The notes beneath the pieces are model-generated. The model ran no database searches and was not told the origin of the DNA. It saw only the letters and a program-made list of their open reading frames with translations. 64,000 nt of DNA, taken from the NCBI RefSeq assembly GCF_001456025.1, contig NZ_LMTZ01000118.1, positions 62,001 through 126,000 on the forward strand, written 5' to 3'. The translations under genes were made by a program, and so were the position numbers. Shown piece by piece: positions 1 through 8,993 of the stretch (the first letter of the stretch is position 1; every line of letters starts with the position of its first letter). Source of the stretch: Mastigocoleus testarum BC008 (GTDB taxonomy: Bacteria > Cyanobacteriota > Cyanobacteriia > Cyanobacteriales > Nostocaceae).

Positions 1-465
1 CATCTCGTCATAGTAGGATTGTGTTGTTGGATACCAACTTTCATCATTTTCAATATGTCCGGTATTTAAATGATGGGTTCTATGACTAATTCGCCAACCG
101 TGATAAGGAACCAATATAGGTGTGTGACATAAATGTCCAATAAAATCATTGAGCCATTTACTCTTGGAAAAAGATTGGTGTCCGCAGTCATGACCAACAA
201 CAAATAAAGCCCAAAACATCGTGCCTTGCATTACCCAGAAAACTGGGAAAAACCACCAAGAATCAATGTAGTAAGCTAACGCATATAGTAAGCCGATGGT
301 TAAAATATCGCGCCCAAAGAAAAATAGTGATTTACCTAAATTGGGCTGAAAGCATTCAGGTGGAATTGCTGCTTTCACATCGCCAAGTGTAAAAGGTAAT
401 TTAGATCCATCCTGAGAAGGTTCGTTAGTCGGAGGGGGGTTTAAATTGATGGAGTAAGAAGACAC
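1..465 (-). CDS. desB: acyl-lipid omega-3 (delta-15) fatty acid desaturase, 3' end outside window
   Basis: The first 155 codons of a membrane desaturase read leftward from a GTG at 463-465; an in-frame stop lies three codons upstream, and no ATG occurs early, so GTG is the likely start. The first two histidine boxes are visible: HDCGH and, after the hydrophobic hairpin, HRTHH followed by N-T-G-H-I-E-N-D-E-S-W-Y-P, a pattern of omega-3 desaturases. DesB enzymes introduce the third double bond into membrane-lipid acyl chains, using ferredoxin and a di-iron centre. The gene follows desA and desC on the same strand. The third His box is beyond the edge. The omega-3 assignment rests on the DESWYP stretch and the neighbours; the family assignment is certain. 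Confidence 0.88.
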   Translation of the reverse strand, partial: MSSYSINLNPPPTNEPSQDGSKLPFTLGDVKAAIPPECFQPNLGKSLFFFGRDILTIGLLYALAYYIDSWWFFPVFWVMQGTMFWALFVVGHDCGHQSFSKSKWLNDFIGHLCHTPILVPYHGWRISHRTHHLNTGHIENDESWYPTTQSYYDEM

Positions 466-887
466 GTGATGTTATCAGAAGTAGTGTGTGGATAAGAGAC
501 TATGCAGAGTTATAGAGCTATGCTGTCATCGTTCCTAGGAACTAGACTCCATAGCAGAGTTCCATAAACGGTTTTACATGTTTGGTGCAATGAAAATTTG
601 TCTAAGTCCTTTGAAGTGAAATTATTTTGGCATCTTAATTATCCCTATCCCATTTGCTGAAAAAAGGATATGGAATTTTCAAATGTTTAATTAATTTTGC
701 AAAGGTACTTATATTTTGCTTGCTTGCAACTCACTACAATCCTCAATCAATCGTAGTAAACCGTAGCTTACTCCCATTCCTTTATGAAAAATCTAAGAAT
801 GGTTCAGTTATTAGTCAGCTTTAAGTTAGACCTTCAAATGAGATCTTTAATGACTAAAAGGATTTGAGTTGTAAGCAAAAACTTTAT
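466..887. other. desA-desB spacer
   Basis: This is non-coding sequence between two co-directional desaturase genes. A perfect 12-bp palindrome (GTTCCTAGGAAC) lies at 531-542, about 65 nt upstream of the desB start, and could be an operator or part of the leader. Nothing else was recognised. Confidence 0.4.
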
Positions 888-1937
888 TTATTTGCGTGCG
901 TAGTAGTCTTTAAAAGAGAAATAACCTTCTCCTAAAGAGTAGAAATGACATTGGTCAGTAATTCTCCTCATTAAAGACAAAGAAAACCTTTCTTCACGCA
1001 AATAAGAACCCCAATTTTCTTGCAAGCTGCGATGAGCGAGGCGCAAATTATAGGAAGGAATCGCAGTCGAAACGTGATGGGGAACATGGACATTGATGTC
1101 GTGGCAGAGGAATTCTACCCAACGAGGATAATCGCAATGTACCGAACCAGATAATTGGGCGATCGCAGCATTCCATTCAGAACCTGGCAAAAATGGAATC
1201 TCTGGATCTGTGTGGTGAACGAGAGTAAAAGTACTCATCCAGAAATGATATACCAACCACGGTACGAACCAGAATTTAATAAATCCCCAAACACCAGTTG
1301 TGATGATGAGTGTGGGAAATGCGATCGCAGCAAATGTGACCACCACAGCCACAGATAACTTCACGTCTGATTGGTCTTGTTTGCGGTATTGACGCCAGTC
1401 AAAATGTAGATTTGCCCAATGCAAAATGGAGGATAACCACCACAAGCGCTTGCGCATTAATACTTCAAAAACTGACTTGTCCAATTTTGGCCAAGTTTCA
1501 TAAAATTCAGGTCTAATGGGATGCCAAGCATTATCTTCGTCCAATTTGTTGGTGTGAAGATGGTGATGATTGTGCTTGATTCGCCAACTGTGAAAGGGAT
1601 AAATCAAAGGCATAAATGCCAAATGTCCCACTAAATCGTTCACCCAACGGCTTTTTGCAAAAGAACGATGACCGCAGTCATGACCGATCACAAAAAAACC
1701 AGTCAAAGCAGTCCCAGCAAAAACCCAGGCTAAAGGTAAAAGGTACCAAGGAGAAAAAGCAATGCTGGCATAACCCAAGCCAACCATCAAAACATTAATT
1801 ACTGCTCCCGTCCAAGCTTTACGATGATTCAGCTCAAAACATTCCTTAGGCAGAGTTTTGATGATATCTTGTAGCTTTAGTTTGGAATCGCCAAGGTCAT
1901 CACTTGGCTTCTGGCTATTTATTGTTGATGTAGTCAT
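888..1937 (-). CDS. desA: acyl-lipid delta-12 fatty acid desaturase
   Basis: This 349-residue membrane di-iron desaturase inserts the second double bond (delta-12) into 18-carbon chains on membrane lipids, with ferredoxin as donor. Three histidine boxes are present: HDCGH, HNHHH with the following H-T-N-K, and HVPHH near the C-terminus, separated by hydrophobic segments. The reading frame is open further upstream to a TTG at 1970, but the ATG at 1937 (M-T-T-S-T) matches usual DesA N-termini and is preferred. It lies between desC and desB on the same strand, giving the three activities needed for trienoic acids and cold acclimation. No clear Shine-Dalgarno is seen. Confidence 0.93.
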   Translation of the reverse strand: MTTSTINSQKPSDDLGDSKLKLQDIIKTLPKECFELNHRKAWTGAVINVLMVGLGYASIAFSPWYLLPLAWVFAGTALTGFFVIGHDCGHRSFAKSRWVNDLVGHLAFMPLIYPFHSWRIKHNHHHLHTNKLDEDNAWHPIRPEFYETWPKLDKSVFEVLMRKRLWWLSSILHWANLHFDWRQYRKQDQSDVKLSVAVVVTFAAIAFPTLIITTGVWGFIKFWFVPWLVYHFWMSTFTLVHHTDPEIPFLPGSEWNAAIAQLSGSVHCDYPRWVEFLCHDINVHVPHHVSTAIPSYNLRLAHRSLQENWGSYLREERFSLSLMRRITDQCHFYSLGEGYFSFKDYYARK

Positions 1938-2108
1938 GTATATTTGAACGCAAACAGACTCGACCGCCAAACCACAATGATAGTAGCTTGTCGCAAAGTT
2001 TTGTAACCTGATTCGTTTGGATTATACCAATCGAAGCTACCCCAGCGCACTCAAAATTCATGGCTAATTTTTTATATTGTTTTAAGATTTCTCTTATTTG
2101 AGACCCGA

Positions 2109-2152
2109 AACCCCCATTTCTGGACTGAGTAAACAGCCCAGAATTGGGGGTT
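2109..2152. terminator. strong hairpin between desC and desA
   Basis: The arms 2109-2123 and 2138-2152 form a 15-bp inverted repeat with one mismatch and a 14-nt loop; the outer part is a C5/G5 clamp. It lies about 150 nt downstream of the desC stop and 170 nt upstream of desA. No long T-run follows on the minus strand, so it may be a pausing or processing site, a leader structure of desA, or a dispersed palindrome rather than a classical terminator. Confidence 0.45.
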
Positions 2153-2304
2153 GTGAGTACTTTTGCAAAGCGAAGTAATTATCGGATATTAATCCAAATT
2201 CGCTAATTTTTTTGTGAATAATGCATTGCAGCACTTTTTTTCGGGGTTTGGAAAATCTTTTACAGCAATAAGACAGTAAGTATTATTACTTTTAACTATT
2301 ACTT

Positions 2305-3123
2305 TTAAGACTCCGTTTTTGCTAGCTTGACATCTTTAGCTAAACCCAAAAATTGTAATAACTGAATTGTCATCCAGGTCATATCTATTTCCCACCATTT
2401 CAAGCCATGGCGAGCAGAATATTGGAAAGCATGGTGATTATTGTGCCAGCCTTCACCAAACACAAGTAAAGCTACCCACCAGCAGTTAGTGGACTTATCA
2501 TTAGACTCGTAGGACTGATAGCCAAATTTATGGGTAGCACTGTTAACTAGCCAAGTACAGTGATAAACCCAAACTATTCGGGCAAAAACTCCCCAGAATA
2601 CAAATGACCAGCCACCTATAAGCAAAAGTGTTAAACCTAAAAGAATTTGAACGGGAATAAAATATTTTTCCAAAAACTGATAGACTGGGTCATCAATAAT
2701 ATCTTTGGTAAAACGAGGAACTTCGGATTTAGAAGGTGATTGATAGATCAACCAACCTATGTGACTCCACAGGAAACCCTTGTTGGAATCATGTGGATCC
2801 AATTCTTTGTCGGAGTGTAAATGGTGAATGCGATGGGTTCCCACCCACTCAATTGGACCACCTTGGCAAGCAAGAGTACCACAGAATACTAGAAAATACT
2901 CTAGCCATTTGGGGGTCTGAAAGCTACGGTGAGTTACAAGGCGGTGAAAGCCTAAGGTAATACCCAAGCCACCAGATAGCCAATAGAGAAATAACGCAAC
3001 ACCGACTGCTTTCCAACTAAAGTTGTTGGGAAGGAAGGCAAATGCAGCTCCGACGTGCAAACCTACAAAAAATAGGGTGTTAACCCAGTTAATTTTCGGT
3101 TGAGTTGATGTAGCAATTGTCAT
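2305..3123 (-). CDS. desC: acyl-lipid delta-9 fatty acid desaturase
   Basis: This 272-residue protein is a delta-9 desaturase of the stearoyl-CoA desaturase family, which makes the first double bond in lipid-bound stearate. The three diagnostic histidine motifs are present: HRLVTH, HRIHH followed by D-K-E-L-D-P-H, and HNNHH near the C-terminus (G-W-H-N-N-H-H-A-F). Four hydrophobic stretches fit the usual topology. It is the first gene of the minus-strand desC-desA-desB series. It is divergent from the PLP enzyme at 3224 with about 100 nt between, so the two promoters share that spacer. Confidence 0.94.
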   Translation of the reverse strand: MTIATSTQPKINWVNTLFFVGLHVGAAFAFLPNNFSWKAVGVALFLYWLSGGLGITLGFHRLVTHRSFQTPKWLEYFLVFCGTLACQGGPIEWVGTHRIHHLHSDKELDPHDSNKGFLWSHIGWLIYQSPSKSEVPRFTKDIIDDPVYQFLEKYFIPVQILLGLTLLLIGGWSFVFWGVFARIVWVYHCTWLVNSATHKFGYQSYESNDKSTNCWWVALLVFGEGWHNNHHAFQYSARHGLKWWEIDMTWMTIQLLQFLGLAKDVKLAKTES

Positions 3124-3223
3124 GCGGTAACCTAAATGGAAATTATTGAGCCTAGGCTGTGCGGTCCGTTTGTCGCTTTACGACCTAAATCCGAATCCGG
3201 TATTTTTTTATAACGAGGTACTG

Positions 3224-4453
3224 ATGAACAGCGTCGAACAGCTGCACGAAGCAGAACAGGCACTCTTAAAGATCTTTTCTGGAATTGACGCTAAGGTCAA
3301 GCAAAATCTCAAACGAGTACTAAATGCCTTTCGTCATCATAAGGTAGGTGCGCATCATTTTACTGGTGTAACAGGATACGGGCATGATGATTTAGGGCGA
3401 GAAATTTTAGACAAAGTATTTGCGGAAGTTATGGGAACTGAAGCAGCTGTGGTACGGGTACAATTTGTTTCAGGTACCCATGCAATAGCTTGTGCTTTGT
3501 TTGGAACTCTCCGTCCGGGAGATGAAATGTTGGCGGTTGCAGGAGCACCTTATGATACTTTGGAAGAAGTAATCGGACTTAGGGGTCGCGATCGAGGCTC
3601 CCTGATTGATTTTGGTGTAAGCTACCGTCAATTGGATCTTACTCCAGATGGCACCATAGATTGGGAAAAATTATCTTCTACCGTTAAGCAAAACACCCGT
3701 CTAGTCCTAATTCAAAGGTCTTGTGGTTATTCGTGGCGTCCGAGTTTATCAATTACTGATATTGAAAAAATCATTTACTTAGTTAAACAACAAAATCCCG
3801 ATACAATTTGTTTTGTTGATAACTGTTATGGGGAATTTATCGAAACTCAAGAACCTTCCCATGTAGGTGCTGACTTAATGGCAGGTTCTCTAATTAAAAA
3901 TCCTGGTGGAACCATTGTCAATGCTGGTGGCTACATTGCAGGTCGTGCTGAATTGGTAGAATCTGCTGCTTGTCGTCTAACCGCTCCGGGAATCGGCAGT
4001 GCTGGTGGTGCTACTTTTGACCAGAATCGTTTGTTATTTCAAGGATTATTCCTCGCGCCGCAAATGGTGGGAGAGGCAATGAAGGGCACTCACCTCACTG
4101 GTTACGTATTTGACAAGTTAGGTTATCCAGTTAATCCCGCACCTCTTGCTCCTCGCCGGGATGTAATTCAAGCGATTAAACTTGGTTCTCCGGAAAAATT
4201 AATTGCTTTTTGTAAGGCGATTCAAAGTCATTCTCCCATCGGTTCCTATCTAGACCCGATTCCCGATGAAATGCCGGGTTATGAAAGCAAAGTAGTAATG
4301 GCTGGAGGTACATTTATTGAAGGTAGTACCTCAGAATTTTCGGCTGATGGTCCTTTGCGCGAGCCCTACGTAGTTTATTGTCAAGGCGGTACCCACTGGA
4401 CTCATGTTGCGATTGCACTATCTGCTGCAATGGAAGCTGTTGAAGCTGCTTAA
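3224..4453 (+). CDS. methionine gamma-lyase family (aluminium-resistance-like) PLP enzyme
   Basis: This 409-residue fold-type-I PLP enzyme belongs to the family annotated as methionine gamma-lyase family or aluminum resistance protein (COG4100). The sequence shows the F-V-D-N-C-Y-G-E-F stretch with the PLP-binding Asp (near residue 199) and the S-L-I-K-N-P-G-G segment with the likely Schiff-base lysine (near 225). ATG 3224 is preceded by GAGG at good spacing; the upstream in-frame TTG at 3146 lies in the desC promoter region and is unlikely. The substrate is not established; a C-S lyase acting on a sulphur amino acid is the family inference. Confidence 0.85.
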   Translation: MNSVEQLHEAEQALLKIFSGIDAKVKQNLKRVLNAFRHHKVGAHHFTGVTGYGHDDLGREILDKVFAEVMGTEAAVVRVQFVSGTHAIACALFGTLRPGDEMLAVAGAPYDTLEEVIGLRGRDRGSLIDFGVSYRQLDLTPDGTIDWEKLSSTVKQNTRLVLIQRSCGYSWRPSLSITDIEKIIYLVKQQNPDTICFVDNCYGEFIETQEPSHVGADLMAGSLIKNPGGTIVNAGGYIAGRAELVESAACRLTAPGIGSAGGATFDQNRLLFQGLFLAPQMVGEAMKGTHLTGYVFDKLGYPVNPAPLAPRRDVIQAIKLGSPEKLIAFCKAIQSHSPIGSYLDPIPDEMPGYESKVVMAGGTFIEGSTSEFSADGPLREPYVVYCQGGTHWTHVAIALSAAMEAVEAA

Positions 4454-4582
4454 ATAATCAAGACTGCAAGTATCAATCTAAAATATATATTGCTTCCCAG
4501 GGAATAGAGAATAGAAAAATTAGCTTTGGCTATTTTTTGTGTAAAGGCATACAAGTATTAATAAACCAATATTTTAAGATTT

Positions 4583-4609
4583 TTGTTTCCAGGCTAAACC
4601 TGGAAACAA
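4583..4609. terminator. hairpin between convergent genes
   Basis: A perfect 11-bp inverted repeat (TTGTTTCCAGG / CCTGGAAACAA) with a 5-nt loop sits between the converging PLP-enzyme gene and bciB. It has no clean T-run on either strand, but its placement suggests a shared bidirectional terminator. Confidence 0.55.
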
Positions 4610-4619
4610 CTTTCCCATA

Positions 4620-5819
4620 TTAATCTGGTAATTTATACTGTCCGACTATGCGCTTAGCAAACTCTGGAACATGGGCTGCTAATTTTTGCGGATAATTGCG
4701 TTTTACATAAAGAAAATTACGAGTGAAATGGGAGTCAATGGAAAAGCGAGCATATTCCAAACCCTTAGGTCCAATCTTTTCGATGACTACACCCATCATT
4801 TTTGCTGCCCACATCGGTAAAGTTACACCTTGATCGTAAGCAGGTATGCTTTGTTGTACAGCAGCTTTCCGATCTCCTTTTGACATTACTGGTTGAGTAT
4901 TAAGTTGGTCTTTTACTAGCTCCAACATTTCCTTACCAGTATCATTTCTGACTACAATCCATTGCCAACCGAAAGGAGCACCCATGTAACCTACAACTAA
5001 ATCGGCTAAGGAATTAACATAGTCAAAGCAACTCATACAAGAAGGTGCAAAAACATCCTTGAGTTGATTAGTCTTCAAACCAAAGAAAGGTACTTTTTCA
5101 ATAGAACCATCCTCATGTTTAAAGTGGACTCGAAAATCCTGCATGAATTCGTAATGAACTACGGTTTCAGGTGATTTACTAGTTGTCTCTAAAAACTTCT
5201 GTAGTCCAGCTCGAGTAACGTTATCAACACAAGGGGTACCCAAAACGTAAAGTTTTTCCAAGCCCAATTGTTTTTCTACAGTCCGTAAAGCTTGGATTTG
5301 ACAACCAACCCCAATTGCTAGCAGTCGCTTCATTCCGGATTGTTCTACTTGCTCTAATATTGAGAGATTAGGCGACAAGGTAGGTTTATTCACCCGTGCA
5401 GCCATTACCTCTTCTGGAGTCCGAGCAATAACTGGCATTGGTCCAAAGCGGTCTTCTTTAGTATTTTGAACGCACACCACACCTTCAACAATGCCGCGGT
5501 TGAGCATTTCAATGGCAATCGTACTAACAATTCCCGTCCATTGAGCGCCAGGAATGGGTTGTTTTTTTTGCGCCGCCATCATTTCTTGGTGAACCCCAAA
5601 ATAAAGTTCATTAGGGTTATCCAAGTTTCGCTTACGGGAGTGACTTTGTTCTTCTAGTTTGTCAAACTGTTGATTCAAAAAAGCACAAGCTTCTTTGACA
5701 TAGTGAATGTAATATGTGTCGCATAATCCGCACTCGCTACAGAGTTCCTTCGCCGGACGACGACTACCGGGTTTAAGGGCTTTAGCTTTTTGGTGTTTAG
5801 GGAAATCAACTGACGTCAT
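4620..5819 (-). CDS. bciB: ferredoxin-dependent divinyl chlorophyllide 8-vinyl reductase (BciB type)
   Basis: This 399-residue protein is in the F420 hydrogenase/dehydrogenase beta-subunit (FrhB) family. The length and the N-terminal C-S-E-C-G-L-C iron-sulphur motif (residues 27-33), later cysteines C-V-D and C-M-S-C-F-D-Y, and overall pattern match cyanobacterial BciB (slr1923 of Synechocystis). BciB reduces the 8-vinyl group of 3,8-divinyl (proto)chlorophyllide, completing monovinyl chlorophyll synthesis. A related plant protein reduces 7-hydroxymethyl chlorophyll, so activity on that substrate is the main alternative. It is transcribed alone, convergent with the PLP enzyme. Confidence 0.88.
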   Translation of the reverse strand: MTSVDFPKHQKAKALKPGSRRPAKELCSECGLCDTYYIHYVKEACAFLNQQFDKLEEQSHSRKRNLDNPNELYFGVHQEMMAAQKKQPIPGAQWTGIVSTIAIEMLNRGIVEGVVCVQNTKEDRFGPMPVIARTPEEVMAARVNKPTLSPNLSILEQVEQSGMKRLLAIGVGCQIQALRTVEKQLGLEKLYVLGTPCVDNVTRAGLQKFLETTSKSPETVVHYEFMQDFRVHFKHEDGSIEKVPFFGLKTNQLKDVFAPSCMSCFDYVNSLADLVVGYMGAPFGWQWIVVRNDTGKEMLELVKDQLNTQPVMSKGDRKAAVQQSIPAYDQGVTLPMWAAKMMGVVIEKIGPKGLEYARFSIDSHFTRNFLYVKRNYPQKLAAHVPEFAKRIVGQYKLPD

Positions 5820-7116
5820 TAAAATTTTTATGTTTAAAAAATCAAATAGCTTCTCTCACAATATGCCATTTTATTAGTACTTAAATTTATTTATTAACTC
5901 AAATTAAATATTACTTCTTACATCGAGCAGGATTGTTAATGAAGAAATTCCAAATACTTACTTCAAAAGAAGGATAAAAATTTGGGCGTGGGTGATTTCC
6001 GCTTCAAAAGAGAGTAAAGATTTATATTTATCATTTAATATTTATATTCTGGGTAAAACTGTTGGTAAATTTTGGCAAAAACTTTATAACCAACTAATTA
6101 TCATTTATGACTTACTTTTAGTTTGAAATCAAATACTTTGCGAAATTAAACCTTTGTGCGCAATTCGCAGTATTAGCTATTGCATTGAGAAATTGCATGC
6201 CCCTTTTACTGACTAAAGTCAAAGATAGTGCATTCTTTTAAAGAAATTCACAGTAAATTCATATTATTTTATACCAACTTATATTGAGTAATAGTAGAAT
6301 TCGATTTGTATTTATTACAATTACTTAAGTCTAAGAAAAAATTTCATAAATTAATTCTGGGTATTATTCAAATAACTAATACAAACAGATTAACCGTAAT
6401 CCCAAGTACAGAGTTTTCACGAATGGGATATTTTTACAAAAATCGCTATTCAAATGTGGTATTCAGTAAATATTTTTAATTTTCAATTACTTGAGTTCAG
6501 GTAATTTTTTTGACTATTTCAGATTACAGAAATAAAAAAATCAAATAAGTTGTTGCGAAATATGAAAAAAAGTTATAATTTGTTATATGGGTGAAAAATC
6601 TATTTAGCCATTCACAAATTAGCAAATTATAAAATTCTCAAGCAATACTTTAAATCAAGAAAATATGCCTATCTAGTGTTAGAGTCTCACCGAAATCTAA
6701 GTCTAGATATAGAAATATAATTGCTTTTGAAAGTTGACAATTTGAGATAAATAATCAGAAATTTAATATCTCCAAAAATTAAGACTTAAACGCGATTTAA
6801 ACTATTTTTGGCGAGTATATTTGTTTGGTTATTTATTACCTTTCATACTAAAGATTAAATCAGTATCATGCTAAAAAGCTGATATTTTAATTCTTTTAAA
6901 TTAACTTTCAAAACTTAGTTGTTTAAATTTGAAGTTATTTCAAGTTACGAGCTTATTTTATTTTCTTGTATCTATTTGAGTAATTATTCTGAGTAATTAT
7001 TTTAAGTAATTATATTTACTGCTTGGCAATATAGTGATTTCTATTTTTGGGAATAATCCAGTGCTATCTCACTTGAGAATTAATGATAAACACAACAAAA
7101 TTGGAGTTTTTTGGTA
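5820..7116. other. long AT-rich spacer upstream of invertase and bciB
   Basis: These 1.3 kb of divergent intergenic DNA contain no credible reading frame, tRNA or strong hairpin. The region is very AT-rich with many short A/T runs. It probably carries the promoters and leaders of bciB and the invertase gene. Confidence 0.5.
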
Positions 7117-8556
7117 ATGCGATTAGATGATGTAATCGGACTTAGAAAATTTGAAAAAGATGCATGGGAAGCTCTGGAAAAAACAATTATATATTATCAA
7201 GGACGCCCTGTTGGTACAGTTGCTGCCTATGATTTGTCACAGGAAGCTTTAAATTATGACCAATGTTTTATTAGAGATTTTGTTTCTGCAGCAATAATTT
7301 TTTTAATAGAAGGTAGAACCAATATAGTTCGTAATTTTTTAGAGGAAACTTTAAAACTACAACCAAAAGAAAAGCAATTAGATGCTTACAAACCAGCTCA
7401 AGGATTAATCCCGGCTAGCTTTAAGGTAATGACCCATAGTAATGGAGAAGAATATTTAAAAGCCGATTTTGGAGAGCACGCGATCGCCAGAGTAACGCCA
7501 GTAGATTCCTGCTTGTGGTGGATAATTTTGTTACGTGCTTACGTAGTTGCAACCAAAGATTATTCTTTAGCCTATAAGCCAGAGTTTCAAAATGGCATCA
7601 AGCTGATTATGGATCTTTGCCTGGCAAACAGATTTGATATGTATCCGACACTTTTAGTTCCAGACGGAGCTTGTATGATTGACCGTCGGATGGGTATTTA
7701 TGGTCATCCTCTGGAAATTCAAGCTTTATTTTATTCTGCATTACGAGGAGCTCGCGAACTTCTAATTTGTGGAGGTAATGAAGATATTGTCGCTGCGATC
7801 GATAGTCGTTTACCACTTTTAGGCGCGCATATTCGCAAACATTACTGGATAGATATTAACCGCTTAAATGCTATTTATCGTTTTGAGGGTGAAGAATATG
7901 GAGAAACAGCCGTTAATCAATTCAATATTTATGTAGATTCTCTTCCATACTATGAATTGGATAAATGGCTGCCGAAAAAAGGTGGTTATTTAGCAGGAAA
8001 TGTCGGACCATCACAACTTGATGTTCGTTTCTTCTGTTTAGGTAACTTGATGGCAATTATGTCTGAACTTACTACTGAAGAACAGTCCCAGGCAATTATG
8101 ACTTTAATTGAGGAAAGATGGGATGATTTGGTGGGTGATATGCCAATGAAAATTTGTTTTCCTGCTTTGGAAAATGAAGAATATAGATTAATCACTGGAT
8201 GCGATCCAAAAAATATCCCTTGGTCTTATCATAATGGTGGAAATTGGCCCGTTCTTTTGTGGATGTTAGCTGCAGCAGCAGTTAAAACTAATAGAATATC
8301 TCTTGCCGAACGAGCAATTGAAATAGCACAATCTCGTTTACAAGAAGATGAATGGCCTGAATATTATGATGGTAAAAAAGGACGATTAATTGGTAGAAAG
8401 GCAAGACTATATCAAACTTGGAGTATAACTGGATTTTTATTAGCAAAAGAACTGATTAAAAATCCTTCATATTTACCATTAGTTAGTTTTGAGCCATTTA
8501 GTGCAGAACAGGCTTCGAGAGCTTGTGAATTTGAAATTGATGGTTTTGACAGTTAA
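7117..8556 (+). CDS. neutral/alkaline invertase (glycoside hydrolase family 100)
   Basis: This 479-residue cytosolic GH100 enzyme hydrolyses sucrose to glucose and fructose. Family features include Y-D-Q-C-F-I-R-D-F near the N-terminus with the probable catalytic Asp, D-S-C-L-W-W-I-I-L, D-G-A-C-M-I-D-R-R-M-G-I-Y-G-H-P, and W-S-Y-H-N-G-G-N-W-P near the C-terminus. The frame opens at TTG 7111, but ATG 7117 is preceded by GGAG at 7103-7106 and is chosen. In heterocystous strains such enzymes (InvA/InvB) use sucrose delivered to nitrogen-fixing cells. Which paralogue this is cannot be decided without comparison. It is monocistronic. Confidence 0.92.
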   Translation: MRLDDVIGLRKFEKDAWEALEKTIIYYQGRPVGTVAAYDLSQEALNYDQCFIRDFVSAAIIFLIEGRTNIVRNFLEETLKLQPKEKQLDAYKPAQGLIPASFKVMTHSNGEEYLKADFGEHAIARVTPVDSCLWWIILLRAYVVATKDYSLAYKPEFQNGIKLIMDLCLANRFDMYPTLLVPDGACMIDRRMGIYGHPLEIQALFYSALRGARELLICGGNEDIVAAIDSRLPLLGAHIRKHYWIDINRLNAIYRFEGEEYGETAVNQFNIYVDSLPYYELDKWLPKKGGYLAGNVGPSQLDVRFFCLGNLMAIMSELTTEEQSQAIMTLIEERWDDLVGDMPMKICFPALENEEYRLITGCDPKNIPWSYHNGGNWPVLLWMLAAAAVKTNRISLAERAIEIAQSRLQEDEWPEYYDGKKGRLIGRKARLYQTWSITGFLLAKELIKNPSYLPLVSFEPFSAEQASRACEFEIDGFDS

Positions 8557-8993
8557 TATTATTTCTTGATTTGCCATAACTTGATTAGCGGAACTTAGAC
8601 AAAAAACAAACAGGAAAAAGCTTCAAAGCAATTCAGGATAAGGGGTTCAGTTCAAAACACTAAGAATCGCTTATATCAAGAAAAGAACCAATTCGACGTA
8701 AAACCATTGATTTATAAAGCTTTGAGGCTGTTTATTGAACAAAAAAATGTCTAAGTCCCGTTAGTAAAAAAAAGAAGTTTATGTAAAAACTCTGGTTACC
8801 AGATAAATTCTGGTAACCAAACTTATTAAACTAAAGTATGTAGAGATATTTACGATTTTCGTTCCTGTTTTAAAAGTAGGTTTTGAGCATTTATAGTAGA
8901 TTGGAAATAAGTGAAGTACAGCTAAAAGCTAGTATTAAGAGTACTCAAATTCTGGCTCCTATCTTATAATTCCTAAATGCTGTCACAACTGTT
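8557..8993. other. invertase-fabD convergent spacer
   Basis: This non-coding spacer between converging genes contains the terminator hairpin at 8794-8818. Nothing else was recognised. Confidence 0.5.
8794..8818 (-). terminator. Rho-independent terminator for the plsX-fabH-fabD unit
   Basis: A perfect 9-bp stem (GGTTACCAG / CTGGTAACC) has a 7-nt loop. On the minus strand it is followed by a T-rich tract (AGAGTTTTTAC). It is placed downstream of fabD and may act in both directions for the convergent invertase gene. Confidence 0.7.

Noticed and set aside
1155..1358. Plus-strand frames inside desA and other genes
   Set aside because: They are antisense or out-of-frame shadows of strongly supported genes.
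3146..3223. N-terminal extension of the PLP enzyme from TTG 3146
   Set aside because: It lies in the divergent promoter region; ATG 3224 has a good GAGG site.
7480..7487. GCGATCGC as a specific regulatory site
   Set aside because: This HIP1 octamer recurs throughout the window, including inside genes (for example 1159, 1321, 14595), as in many cyanobacterial genomes, so single copies carry no local meaning.
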